A stretch of DNA of 64,000 bases from Pyrodictium sp. (GCA_013540595.1 JABXKE010000002.1:682050-746049), one strand, 5' to 3'. Shown: positions 9,390 through 18,014, counted from the stretch's first letter. The notes: generated from the letters alone by a model not told the origin. A program made the numbers and translations.

Positions 9390-9459
9390 TTGTGGGACAA
9401 CATTACTATTGTTGGAGTAGTATACCTATTTAATGTGGAGAATCTAGGCTGGTGATACC

Positions 9460-9909
9460 GTGGCCAATGAAGATAGAAGGAATGCCCTTAAGATAATTGG
9501 TGCGGGAATCGCCGGGCTTGTTGTAGGTCTCGCTGGCGGCTATGCTATAGGGTCTTCGAGGGTTCAGGCTAAGCCTACGGCTACAGAGACAGTTACGGTG
9601 ACGGCTCCTGCCACAGAGCAGGCGGGCAAGCCTGCTCCAGGCATTCCCTCAAAGCCTTTGAAGATAGGGGCAACATGGTTCTCGCGAGAATACTCAGAGA
9701 AGCCTCTAGGGCCATAAGCCTAGGCGACACTCTACACTTGAAGGTGGCCATGGCCCGGCTAGCGGTATACGCGATATACACCCTGCTATGACAAGCCGGT
9801 CGTGCCCAGGGAGTTGTGGTTGAAGCCGCCAACTAGCATCAAGAACTACCATAGATACACTCTAGCCAGACCGGTGGACTTCAATAATATCTGGTCACTA
9901 GCCCCATAA
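9460..9909 (+). pseudogene. Decayed gene for an exported (Tat-like signal) protein
   Basis: The intact N-terminus runs 85 codons from GTG 9460. It has an RRNALK Tat-like motif, a hydrophobic signal segment and a Thr/Ala linker (TATETVTVTAPATEQ) of the kind seen on archaeal binding proteins, then stops at 9717. A shifted frame from 9673 continues protein-like (KVAMARLAVYAIYTLL) to a TGA near 9792. A third frame (9799-9909) gives ELWLKPPTSIKNYHRY and ends in TAA. Three coding pieces in successive frames over 450 bases point to deletions and frameshifts in a once much longer gene. The original function is uncertain; a solute-binding protein or exported redox protein is plausible. Confidence 0.6.
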
Positions 9910-9969
9910 GACCGGGGGGTTGACCATACACTCGTAGAGGAGTGATTCGCTATACCGTCTCGTTAGGGA

Positions 9970-10299
9970 GTGTGCGTGGTGGTTCTCGGCGTGGCGGCCA
10001 GCGTTGTAGGCGCTGTGGCCGCGGCTGCCCACCATGTATGGCAGGAGGACTGGCTACGGCCTGTTCTTGGATGGCGTGAGTACACTGTCTCAGTATATGA
10101 TGAGGATACTGGGGAGCTACTGGTTAGAGGCACTGTATATGCCGGAGACGAGGCAGGGTTGCTTGAGGCTGTAGAGGAGTGGCTTGAAGAAGAGTTTGCG
10201 CTAAAAGCTTCTTGTAGCTGGGGCCTCAGCGAGCTTGTATGTAGTCTGTGTAGTGGGGAGGGCTGTGTCGACGTCATAGCTGTAGTTGAGCCTGCCTAA
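9970..10299 (+). CDS. Small hypothetical protein with N-terminal hydrophobic segment, 109 aa
   Basis: GTG start 9970. A hydrophobic stretch (VVVLGVAASVVGAVAAAAHH, residues 3-22) could be a signal or membrane helix. An acidic domain follows, with a likely beta-hairpin (YTVSVYDEDTGELL) and a Glu-rich helix. Four cysteines near the C-terminus (CSWGLSELVCSLCSGEGC) may bind metal or form disulfides. It lies 60 bp after the decayed gene and its family is unknown to me. Confidence 0.5.
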   Translation: MCVVVLGVAASVVGAVAAAAHHVWQEDWLRPVLGWREYTVSVYDEDTGELLVRGTVYAGDEAGLLEAVEEWLEEEFALKASCSWGLSELVCSLCSGEGCVDVIAVVEPA

Positions 10300-10388
10300 T
10301 CCTCAAGTAGTGGTATGTTTTAATACTTGGCTAAGTCTTTTGTTGAAGCGAAAACTCTTTCTCTCTCTAGTGGCTGGGGTTCAGCGTT

Positions 10389-11879
10389 ATGAGTGTGCTT
10401 GAGAAGATTGAGTGGGTCTACCCTCCCCGCCACGGCCCTGAATGGGGTAGCGGCGGCATATTCGGTTTAAGATACCATCGTGGAGTCCTCTACTACACTT
10501 TAGCCTTTGAGGCTAAGGCATGGTTTGTTAGCAGTAGCGACGTCTACGTCTACGAGTTCGAGCAGGTAGGCAAGCTGCCCACATCTGGGGGTGACACCTA
10601 CAATGCTGTAGACGCTGTAGACGATGAATTGTTCTTTGGTGGCTGGGTCCACGCACCAGCATGGTATATGGGGAGAGGTGAGGGTAGACGGGCAACAGTG
10701 TCTTTTGCAGACAAGTACAGTCATGTACACAGGTACATTATTAGTGAGCAGCGCGTCGAGCTACTCTGGAAGGAGAGCATCCACGATCACAAGTTATGGG
10801 CTGGGGAGGTTTCAGAGATAATCTACGACCCGGTTGGTGACCGGCTCCTCTTGGCCCGCGGAGATGGGCACATGAACCTCGGGGTCTACCAGCTTGGCAG
10901 GCGCGGCGGTAGAGCATCCCCGGTAACCCGTAGGCCAGCACTTAAGGGCACCCTCTTCTACGACCACGCGTGCTTTGACGTGACAGACGACCCCTTGCAA
11001 GGGGTTAGTGGGGTGCAGTGTGTAGACCTAGTAGAAGAGAGGGCTTTCACGCTAGAGTTCAATGATACTGCAGGAATGAGCGTAGATGGCTCGCCAGCCT
11101 TCCACCCCGTGGCGGGAGCTGCTACTCACAGTCATGGAAGGTTCTTCCTCTTTGTCCGCGGCGGGGTCTTCGTGGGTAATCCACTAGATGCGTCTCTGGA
11201 GAGACTAGTCTTTATTAGGCTGTTCGACTTCGGCGAAAGCCTCTACGCTCCAAGAAGGACAATGGCTAAACCAGTTGCTGGGGGTGTGCTAGTAGCGTTT
11301 AACGCTTATAGTGAAGCGTTGCTCCACCCATCGAACGAGCTAGAGGAGAGGATTTCTAGGGCTACAAACACCATTGTTGGGCCAAGCGTGCTACTCTACG
11401 TGGCCCCGCCTACTGCGAGGATAGTAGCAGTGTTTGGGGCGAGAATAACGGGCTTCGAAGTCGTTGACGGCAAGCTGCTCGTAGCGACAAACAACAATGC
11501 AAACACGTCACGGCACGATGCCCTACCGCTGGACGCGGGGCATCGAGGCTTTACGCTACTAGGCATGGACACTGTGAACGCCCAGCCCCCGCCTGTATTG
11601 TTTACAGTGCGTGGCTGGCAGGTGGGGGCACGCGTGTTTGGAGGAGTACCATTGTACGGTTATAGGGAGCCAAGACTAACAATAAGATCGACAAAGCAGA
11701 ACAGGTTAACAGTGTACACTTACAGCATAGACTTACCACCAGTAGAGCCGGAGGTGGACAAATACGCAATTAGTGAGGGGAGAAACACACTAGACCTAAA
11801 GCCCCACAAGCCAGGCATAGTAGCGTTTAAGCTAGAGCGGGAAGATCACGGAGCTATAATAAGGATAGGCCTCGACTAG
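10389..11879 (+). CDS. DUF2139-like protein (probable beta-propeller), 496 aa
   Basis: The opening (YPPRHGPEWGSGGIFGLRYH) is rich in Gly/Trp/Tyr. It is followed by repeated short beta-strand patterns through the whole length, as in beta-propellers. It resembles the crenarchaeal family known as DUF2139, whose function is undescribed. No signal peptide is seen, so it is probably cytosolic. ATG start 10389 after GGGGTT. It converges with the transglutaminase-fold gene across 25 bp. Family assignment is from recall of the N-terminal pattern, not a search. Confidence 0.6.
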   Translation: MSVLEKIEWVYPPRHGPEWGSGGIFGLRYHRGVLYYTLAFEAKAWFVSSSDVYVYEFEQVGKLPTSGGDTYNAVDAVDDELFFGGWVHAPAWYMGRGEGRRATVSFADKYSHVHRYIISEQRVELLWKESIHDHKLWAGEVSEIIYDPVGDRLLLARGDGHMNLGVYQLGRRGGRASPVTRRPALKGTLFYDHACFDVTDDPLQGVSGVQCVDLVEERAFTLEFNDTAGMSVDGSPAFHPVAGAATHSHGRFFLFVRGGVFVGNPLDASLERLVFIRLFDFGESLYAPRRTMAKPVAGGVLVAFNAYSEALLHPSNELEERISRATNTIVGPSVLLYVAPPTARIVAVFGARITGFEVVDGKLLVATNNNANTSRHDALPLDAGHRGFTLLGMDTVNAQPPPVLFTVRGWQVGARVFGGVPLYGYREPRLTIRSTKQNRLTVYTYSIDLPPVEPEVDKYAISEGRNTLDLKPHKPGIVAFKLEREDHGAIIRIGLD

Positions 11880-11904
11880 TCATATGCACGCTGGGAGCCT
11901 CCTG

Positions 11905-13989
11905 TTATGATTGCGGTATTTGTGCTAGGTAGACTAGGCTGTCCCTAATCCATATACCTATCCTGGAGTCTCTGGGGCATGCTGAGGCGAGCCCTCTTAT
12001 CTTCTTGAGGTCAATCACGATCCTTGCTTCTCCCGCTGAACCCCTCCAGGCTTCTGCATTTACGTAGGGTATGTTCTCGTAGTAGTATCCTGGCGGTGCT
12101 ATGCCCGCACAGGCCTTGCTGTCTCTCGGCCTATAGACTAGTATTGCTACGTCTCTCACAGGGTCATCTATGCTTGGGCTTGCCACTGTTACGGCCAGCT
12201 CTGTGCCTGAGACTCTTATGCTGACATTATACCTTACTGGTACCGCTACCGCCTTTACTAGAAGACTTGTATTGGTGCGGTCGACCACCACCCAGAAGCT
12301 CCCCCTCCCTATGCTCTCTGGGTAGTACTTGTCTAGCAGCGCCTCAATGTACTCTACCAGCATCCCAGTCCACTGCCTGTAGAAGAGAGGGCTGTAAAGC
12401 GCGTCGAGCGGGGCTGGCTGTGGGCTAACCTCTTGCAGCATAGGCATGCCCAGCTTGTAGGTTGAGGAGAACCACTCTGCTACCGTGCCCAGTGCAGGGT
12501 TGGGTTCTAGGCCAAGCCTGGCTGCTACCTCAACTATAGCCTCCTCGGCCACACTTGGTTCAAGCCGGTCAGCGGGGTAGGAGTCCCTGGCCTTGCCCGC
12601 TTCAAGGCCATAAACTATGACTGCTGACCCGTGGTCGCCAACACTGTATACAAGGTATACCCTAAGCCTCTCCTCGGACGAGACAATGTACTCGAGGTAG
12701 TCCTGTAGCTCTATGACTGGTGTCCTCTGGTCTAGCACCAGCACAGTATTATTCACTACTACTGCTGCGGCGGCATGGCCGGCGTTTGGGAAGCCTATAA
12801 CCATTGCTGGAAAGCCAAGGTACTCTATCGCGGCGGCGAGGAGTACTGCGTAGTCACTACAGATGCCTCTTCGCCGCTGAAGAGTCTCCAGCGGTGCTTG
12901 TACCCCGACCCCTAGGCCCCTCCTCAGAGCATCGTATTTTTCGTCGTCGTAGACTAGGCTGTACTCAGCCCAGGCCAGGAGATCCCATAGCGCGGCGACA
13001 GTGTCTCTAGGCGTTTGACCACCAAATATTCTGCGGCCCACCTCGGCTACAGATGAAGTGTTTAGACCATGTACTAGTGCGTCGAGTATACCCCTATAAC
13101 TCCCCATAACAACTTGCTCTGGCTCTGATACAACTCTACCAGCAATACAGTCACCGCCAAAGACTATACTGCTGGTAGTAGTTATAGTGAAGGGGCATGC
13201 CACAAACGTACCCCCCTCCTGGTAGGAGACTAAGCGGTACTCACCCTGGCCAAGAGAGGCTAGCACGTCCAGTGGCCACACTCCCACTACTAGCTCGGGG
13301 CTCACCACGCTCAGTACTGACGGCGCAGCCGGAATGGCTCGCCCAGCCTTGTTGCTCTCGAAAGGCCATAAGACTAACAGCTTACGCCCATGAATGTCCT
13401 CTACCAGGAAGACGTGACCATAGCTTGGGTCTGGGCGCTTATTCACAAAGACTACAAGCCCGCTCCTAGCCCTATAAACCTCTAGGCCGTGCTCGGACAG
13501 GAGGAGCTCTTCCACCCTTACAAGCCTTGGCATCCACCACTCCTCTTCGCCAATAACACTCTCGCTCCACGCTAGAATGCCGCTAAGCACCGCGGGGTGG
13601 AGGGGCTCTGTAACGGTAAGAGTCACCGTCCTTGTTGTGGCCAGTGTCTCAGTAACGGTTATCGTTGTAGTCTCTCTAGCGGTCTCTGTTGCTGTAGAAG
13701 TTACAGTAGAAGTTACAGTCACGGTTTTTTCGTGGGCAACAGTTACCGGGATAGCGGATACGCTTGTATGCACTTTCGTCTCCGTGACCGTAACCGTCTC
13801 AGTCCTCGTTAGAGTCCTTGTAGTGGTGCTCACGCTGACGTGGCTACTAGTGCTACGGCTAGTGCCCATCCATGCCTCCGAGCCAGGGCTCACTATTGGC
13901 TCAACCGCCCCTCCTACAAGGATGCCAATAATGATCCCGGCAACAAGGACTAGTAGTAGCTTAGCACTACCACTCATGGGCTTCACCAT
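11905..13989 (-). CDS. Membrane-anchored transglutaminase-fold surface protein
   Basis: The N-terminal membrane helix (about residues 8-30) is followed by a long Thr/Val stalk of TxTxT pattern (about 45-125), then a large extracellular part. The core carries a transglutaminase-like catalytic triad: Cys377 in GICSDYA, His405 in NAGHAAAAV and Asp420 in VLDQRTP. Such domains act as cysteine proteases/peptidases or crosslink proteins. The C-terminal part is beta-rich. The gene is divergent from the neighbouring surface-protein gene (162 bp gap), suggesting they work together on the cell envelope. Substrate unknown. Confidence 0.75.
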   Translation of the reverse strand: MVKPMSGSAKLLLVLVAGIIIGILVGGAVEPIVSPGSEAWMGTSRSTSSHVSVSTTTRTLTRTETVTVTETKVHTSVSAIPVTVAHEKTVTVTSTVTSTATETARETTTITVTETLATTRTVTLTVTEPLHPAVLSGILAWSESVIGEEEWWMPRLVRVEELLLSEHGLEVYRARSGLVVFVNKRPDPSYGHVFLVEDIHGRKLLVLWPFESNKAGRAIPAAPSVLSVVSPELVVGVWPLDVLASLGQGEYRLVSYQEGGTFVACPFTITTTSSIVFGGDCIAGRVVSEPEQVVMGSYRGILDALVHGLNTSSVAEVGRRIFGGQTPRDTVAALWDLLAWAEYSLVYDDEKYDALRRGLGVGVQAPLETLQRRRGICSDYAVLLAAAIEYLGFPAMVIGFPNAGHAAAAVVVNNTVLVLDQRTPVIELQDYLEYIVSSEERLRVYLVYSVGDHGSAVIVYGLEAGKARDSYPADRLEPSVAEEAIVEVAARLGLEPNPALGTVAEWFSSTYKLGMPMLQEVSPQPAPLDALYSPLFYRQWTGMLVEYIEALLDKYYPESIGRGSFWVVVDRTNTSLLVKAVAVPVRYNVSIRVSGTELAVTVASPSIDDPVRDVAILVYRPRDSKACAGIAPPGYYYENIPYVNAEAWRGSAGEARIVIDLKKIRGLASACPRDSRIGIWIRDSLVYLAQIPQS

Positions 13990-14151
13990 GAGGCATTAAC
14001 GCGGCGTGGCTATAGAGTCGTGTAAAGCTGTGAGAGCATAGGACAGTAATAGTCTTAGTGTGGCGCGTGGCAGCGCTAGGGTTTGATTTGCCTCCTTCAA
14101 AACCAGGCCTAATAGCGTCCTAGTAGTCTTCAGAGGTTAGGCCGGGGTAAG

Positions 14152-15960
14152 ATGTTAGCGTCTAAGACTAGTGTAGTCATCTTAGCCCTGTTCCTGGCGC
14201 CTCTCTTATCGCCACTAACTGCAGTATGTCAACAAGCTAATGTTCTGCCTCCAAGTGAGTGGCTCCGACCGGGGATACAGGCATCCTACGAGGTCATATA
14301 CGCTAGCAGGAAGGGGGGCGGTGTTGAGGCTCCTGGTGTTACTGTGGTTTCAGGGGAGGGGGTGGGCTGGACTAGTGAGATACCAATAGTCATACCTTCA
14401 AAGGCCTCTGTAACGTATGCAGTCGACCTCTACGCTGTTAAGGCTGTCGACCCTGTTAAGGGCGTTGTACTGGACAAGCTCACAGTATACGCGTCGCTTG
14501 TAGGTAATGTGGATAATCCAGTTGTCAAGTCTGAGTACGCTGCAGGCCTCAAGTCCGGCCCCTTCTGGGTCGATCCAACACCACTGGCTAGGGCTAGGGT
14601 TGGCGACACGCTTACAATACTAGATAGTGATGGTAGAGAGGTGGAGTCGAGAGTTGTCTTCAGAGGCGCCCTCGACGTCTCGGGACTTAGCAAGTCCAAG
14701 AACAGTATCGCGGGCGCTCTCGGGCTCTCGTACTCGCTCCCTGTCCCAGAGGGGACTTTTAGGGACGTAGTTGTGCTGGCCAGCAAGCCGTCGCCGAATG
14801 AGAGGCTTGGCATGATCATAGACACCGAGCTCGGCCTTGTGTACTACCAGGGCCTCTCTAGGAGAGAGAAGGGATCGTATAGTGTAGTAGTGATGATGCT
14901 TTCAGGGATAAATGTGGATCTCGAGGATGTGCTCCCGAGCTACAAGACTAAAAGCTACGACTACGGGCCGTTGATGAGGCCAGGCTACCTGTTCTACAGC
15001 GAGTGGGGGTACATGGATGTATACGTGAGCTCTATTGTGAGGATAATACTGTTCATCTCCGGCTTCTACAAGAACTTTGTAAGTGTTGGAGAGACTATTT
15101 TCGCGTCCCTCAACGAGGCTGTTGCAGCCTACTCTTACGCCTGGATTGTGGACGTAGAAAACCATAGGGCGAGGATAGCACTAAAAGTAGACCTGTTAAA
15201 CCTAGGGGTTGAGCCCGTGAAGGCGGAGGGTGCCCCACTACTCGTGGCACCACTAGCCTCGCAGGGCCCACTCGTAGTCTACGGTGTACCCTACACGGCT
15301 CAGGGCAGAGGGGTCTACGCGGCCGAGGAGCTACCAAGAGACCGTCTAGGCTTCCCAAGACTAGAATACAACGAGCAGGGCTTGCTGGTGGATGCTGAGG
15401 CGGCCATCGCGGGCATCCCTCTCACAGGAGGCCCACGCGCTAAATGGTCTTCAGCTAGTGTACTGGCAACAGTGTACTATTCATATCCCTGGCATACACT
15501 ACAAGGAGGAGTTATAGGAGGGCAAGAGGGAAAGGAGAAAAGTGGCCAGCAGCAACCCCCACTACTAAACATTACACCGCTAGTAGAGTCTGCGGGGAAG
15601 GAGGGCCCAGGACAGGGGGAAGCGCAACCCGCAACTCCAGGGTCTCACGGGGGAGAACCTGGTACCATTACGCATACTGGTAGTGAAGGCCCGGGGGGAG
15701 GCCAGAAACCCACAGCCATGGCCTCTACTACAAGTAGCATCTACCCAGACTGGGCGGCAGGAGGCCACTCTTGGGGCACTGCCCCAGGCCGGGAGTCAAG
15801 GCGGACAGAAGCAAAGACTGTGAATACAACTGCCTCAACAACACAGAGTGGGGTGGGCGGAGAAGGCAACGTCGGTTTAGCCTTGTCAATAGCGGCTACA
15901 CTAGCAATTGTAGCTGCAACAGTGATCTATGCTAGGAGGAGGGCTGGCACACTAGGCTAG
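14152..15960 (+). CDS. Secreted/surface protein with signal peptide and C-terminal membrane anchor, 602 aa
   Basis: A signal peptide (residues 1-25, VVILALFLAPLLSPLTAVC) leads into a beta-rich ectodomain. A low-complexity Gly/Pro/Ser/Thr/Glu linker (about 450-570) and a final membrane helix (about 575-596) with basic tail RRR follow. ATG 14152 has GGCCGGGGT just upstream. I do not recognise the ectodomain. The gene shares a divergent 162-bp control region with the transglutaminase-fold protein, so it is a candidate substrate or partner of that enzyme. Confidence 0.7.
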   Translation: MLASKTSVVILALFLAPLLSPLTAVCQQANVLPPSEWLRPGIQASYEVIYASRKGGGVEAPGVTVVSGEGVGWTSEIPIVIPSKASVTYAVDLYAVKAVDPVKGVVLDKLTVYASLVGNVDNPVVKSEYAAGLKSGPFWVDPTPLARARVGDTLTILDSDGREVESRVVFRGALDVSGLSKSKNSIAGALGLSYSLPVPEGTFRDVVVLASKPSPNERLGMIIDTELGLVYYQGLSRREKGSYSVVVMMLSGINVDLEDVLPSYKTKSYDYGPLMRPGYLFYSEWGYMDVYVSSIVRIILFISGFYKNFVSVGETIFASLNEAVAAYSYAWIVDVENHRARIALKVDLLNLGVEPVKAEGAPLLVAPLASQGPLVVYGVPYTAQGRGVYAAEELPRDRLGFPRLEYNEQGLLVDAEAAIAGIPLTGGPRAKWSSASVLATVYYSYPWHTLQGGVIGGQEGKEKSGQQQPPLLNITPLVESAGKEGPGQGEAQPATPGSHGGEPGTITHTGSEGPGGGQKPTAMASTTSSIYPDWAAGGHSWGTAPGRESRRTEAKTVNTTASTTQSGVGGEGNVGLALSIAATLAIVAATVIYARRRAGTLG

Positions 15961-16065
15961 GTACTCTCGCCCTGTCCCGCCACGCCCCCGTTAGGGCAGG
16001 CATGGCATTACACTGCGGCTATTGTGTTGCGGGCTATATGCTGGTAAAGCGCTGGGACTCCCTAG

Positions 16066-16085
16066 GTTTCATAGTGCTATGAAAC
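16066..16085. repeat. 20-bp palindrome between convergent genes
   Basis: Arms GTTTCATAG and CTATGAAAC are perfect 9-bp complements separated by TG. A further half-site TATGAAA occurs at about 16105. It lies 34 bp beyond the stop of the minus-strand HTH gene and 105 bp beyond the surface-protein gene. It may be a shared termination/processing hairpin or a regulator site. Confidence 0.5.
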
Positions 16086-16118
16086 TATTAGCCGCGAAAG
16101 CTGTATGAAATATGGTAC

Positions 16119-16340
16119 CTATAGTACGTACCACAGCTTCTCCCCCCTCTCCCTTTCTAAGACGTAGTCTACTAGGTCTATTGAATAGAGAGAGCGCAAG
16201 GCCTCATACACAGTCCTCTGGGGCAACCCTGTTAAGCGCGATATCTCTCTCACTGTAAGCATACCATATTGTTGCAGCACGAAATACACGAATTTAGAGC
16301 TGGGAGGACTATTCGTAGGAAGTGGATTAGGAGGGCTTAT
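16119..16340 (-). CDS. Small helix-turn-helix transcription regulator with apparent ATA start
   Basis: The minus-strand frame reads KFVYFVLQQYG, then MLTVREISRLTGLPQRTVYE, then a short wing ending KLWYVL and TAG at 16119. This is a clear winged-HTH of the crenarchaeal type. No ATG, GTG or TTG precedes the first helix. ATA at 16340-16338 follows a perfect AGGAGGAGG (16354-16346) by five bases and would give a 73-aa protein starting MSPPNPLPTN. A GTG at 16289 would cut into helix 1. Its 5' part overlaps the longest version of the membrane-protein gene on the other strand. Too short and unusual to be seen by standard ORF calling. Confidence 0.6.
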   Translation of the reverse strand: MSPPNPLPTNSPPSSKFVYFVLQQYGMLTVREISRLTGLPQRTVYEALRSLYSIDLVDYVLERERGEKLWYVL

Positions 16341-16685
16341 CTGAGCCTCCTCCTGTTCGTGTTGCTTAAGCTCGTCTCCGTATTTCTCGGCGTTGCGGAG
16401 TTTGCACAGCAGCTACTAGATACTGTTCTGTTTGCGTCAATAGGCTTAATCCTGCATAGAATGTCTAAGCTACCAGGGCTTGATCTTATAACTTCTCTAA
16501 GGCTAGACAGGCTGGGGGGCTATATAGTGTTATCTGTCTTTATAGCACTAATACCGCTTCCCCTCATATCCCTCACAGCCATGGTGTTCTCATCCGTCAT
16601 CATACTCGCATCTTACACCCTCTTGTCAAGGCTACACTACTACGCTACTCTCAAGAGGAGAGTTAGGCTGAAAACCTGGCAGTAA
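16269..16685 (+). CDS. Small membrane protein, four predicted helices
   Basis: Hydrophobic protein with about four membrane helices from YLSLLLFVLLKLVSVFLG onward and a basic C-terminus (KRRVRLKTWQ). The longest frame starts TTG 16269, but its first 23 residues are basic and overlap the HTH gene. An AGGAGGG at 16329-16335 sits five bases before an in-frame CTG at 16341, which would begin the protein right at its first helix; GTG 16359 is another choice. Family not recognised. The adjacent HTH gene may regulate it. Confidence 0.55.
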   Translation: MLQHEIHEFRAGRTIRRKWIRRAYLSLLLFVLLKLVSVFLGVAEFAQQLLDTVLFASIGLILHRMSKLPGLDLITSLRLDRLGGYIVLSVFIALIPLPLISLTAMVFSSVIILASYTLLSRLHYYATLKRRVRLKTWQ

Positions 16686-16699
16686 AACCTGGATATGAA

Positions 16700-16935
16700 G
16701 GCTGCCTCGGATGAGGTTCTCGTAATACTCTAGGTAGAGTTCAGCTATTAAGACTCCTGCCCCCTCCGCGCCGCGTATACTGTTGTGGCCTAGGGCAAAG
16801 CACCCGCCGAGCCGCCCTTTGCCCTTTGCCCTGATTCCCCCAACACCCACACTCATGACGCCACCTGCTAGCCTGCCAGGACGCGGTTGTTGCCTGTCCT
16901 CGCGGCGGACTGTTATGGGCTTATCTGGCGCTAAT
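16700..16935 (-). pseudogene. asd: C-terminal remnant of aspartate-semialdehyde dehydrogenase
   Basis: The minus strand reads KPITVRREDRQQPRPGRLAG, then VMSVGVGGIR, then FALGHNSIRGAEGAGVLIAE. This is the characteristic end of archaeal Asd (RPQPRLDRDAGG...VGRIR...LGHNTVRGAAGASVLNAEL). The upstream dehydrogenase body is missing: the next gene (vapC) begins at 17101 and the 17000-17100 interval is not recognisable. The piece can be read as part of a longer 123-codon frame (17003-16632), but only about 75 codons resemble the enzyme. It is best explained as a deletion relic. A full-length asd would be expected elsewhere if lysine/threonine synthesis is kept. Confidence 0.65.
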
Positions 16936-17100
16936 GGGCCGAGTCTTTGTGGTAGGAGCCAGTGGCGCCTGAGTAGCCCCTGCGCGGCTGGGGGCAAGCC
17001 CACCCACTAACGCAGGGCAAAACCCCACAATACAGTAGCGGCCCGAGGCCAAGGCTCTTCTTCTCAGGGTGAGCAGCGCGTGTCTGTGCTGGCTTCTATG

Positions 17101-17496
17101 CTATAGTAGCACTACTTCAACGCCAGCCTGCTCGGCAGCCCTTGCCTGCTCCCTATCGGCAGTAGCGAGCCTAAGCCCTGTCTTCTTAGCTAGCGCTATG
17201 AATAGTGCATCGTAGACTGTGATGCGTGTCTTCACGGCAAGCTCTAGTGCATCCCTCATCAAGTCCTCCTGGCCGACAAGCTTTACTACATTACCACTTG
17301 AGAGGTCGGACACGATCTCTAGGACAGTTTGGAGATCCACTTCGCCCCGTAGAATCTTCTTCCACAGCGCATTAGCCACCTCCTTAATGGCAAGATCAAC
17401 AGTCATACTGCCCTCTGCCACTAGCCGACGCGCCTCCCTCCAGCCCTCCTCCCGCGAGAGGAGTTTTACTAGAACAGAGGAGTCAATGACTATCAC
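17101..17496 (-). CDS. vapC: PIN-domain ribonuclease toxin, VapC type
   Basis: A 131-aa PIN domain. Acidic metal-binding residues appear in order: Asp5 (VIDSSVLVK), Glu near 39 (IKEVANAL), Asp near 95 (VYDALFIALA) and Asp near 113 (TADRE). These coordinate Mg/Mn for RNA cleavage. Its start overlaps the end of the upstream antitoxin-like gene by 14 bases, the usual VapBC arrangement. The toxin is probably held inactive by the partner. Confidence 0.85.
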   Translation of the reverse strand: MIVIDSSVLVKLLSREEGWREARRLVAEGSMTVDLAIKEVANALWKKILRGEVDLQTVLEIVSDLSSGNVVKLVGQEDLMRDALELAVKTRITVYDALFIALAKKTGLRLATADREQARAAEQAGVEVVLL

Positions 17497-17734
17497 GGTC
17501 CTCCCTCACACTCCTAGCAGCAAACCCTTGACCACTAGGTTTAACCCCCTCGAGAAGCCTATCCCACTTCTCCAAGACCCTCTCAATCCTCAACCTCCAA
17601 GCAAGCTCCTCCAAGTAGCGTCTAACAACCTCACCCACATCTATCCCTGCCCTTTCAAGCTCCTCCTTAACCTCCCTCCTCACCCTCACACTTACAACAA
17701 CCGTAGACAAGACCGTAGACACCCCAGTATACAA
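17483..17734 (-). CDS. vapB: VapB-type antitoxin, 83 aa
   Basis: A short N-terminal beta segment (VVVSVRVRREVKEELERAG) followed by a helix pair resembles ribbon-helix-helix/CopG-like archaeal VapB antitoxins (DUF-type with VxVRxxxKEELE). The charged C-terminal region would wrap the toxin. It overlaps vapC by 14 bases and is translated first. The first residues (MYTGVSTVLS) may not belong; an in-frame GTG a few codons on is possible. Confidence 0.75.
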   Translation of the reverse strand: MYTGVSTVLSTVVVSVRVRREVKEELERAGIDVGEVVRRYLEELAWRLRIERVLEKWDRLLEGVKPSGQGFAARSVREDRDSH

Positions 17735-18014
17735 GACCCATCACAGCATATAAAAAGCTACCGTGCACTCAGCCCAGTAGAAGCCTCCAGCAAGCCCTAG
17801 CCCTCGATCATAGCATTGATTGAGTACCATGATACACGACACACTTATTCTCTGGAGAACACCGTTATGCTAGTCGGGACAAATTGCCGACAGTGACTTA
17901 TCCTCTATGTTTTCTATATTTTCTACAAAATTTCTACAAGAGTAAATTCGAGACTCTCAAAAGACTATAGTGGTTCTCTACTCAGAACATACCACTATCT
18001 TGGAGGATAACGGG
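17735..18014. other. AT-rich intergenic region upstream of vapB
   Basis: Contains pyrimidine/AT-rich stretches (about 17900-17945, TTTTCTATATTTTC) typical of promoters. No gene is seen on either strand. Confidence 0.4.

Noticed and set aside
13577-13999. Val-rich plus-strand ORF of 140 codons
   Set aside because: Antisense of the Thr/Val stalk of the transglutaminase-fold protein; no independent start signals.
16783-17010. 75-codon plus-strand ORF
   Set aside because: Antisense of the asd remnant.
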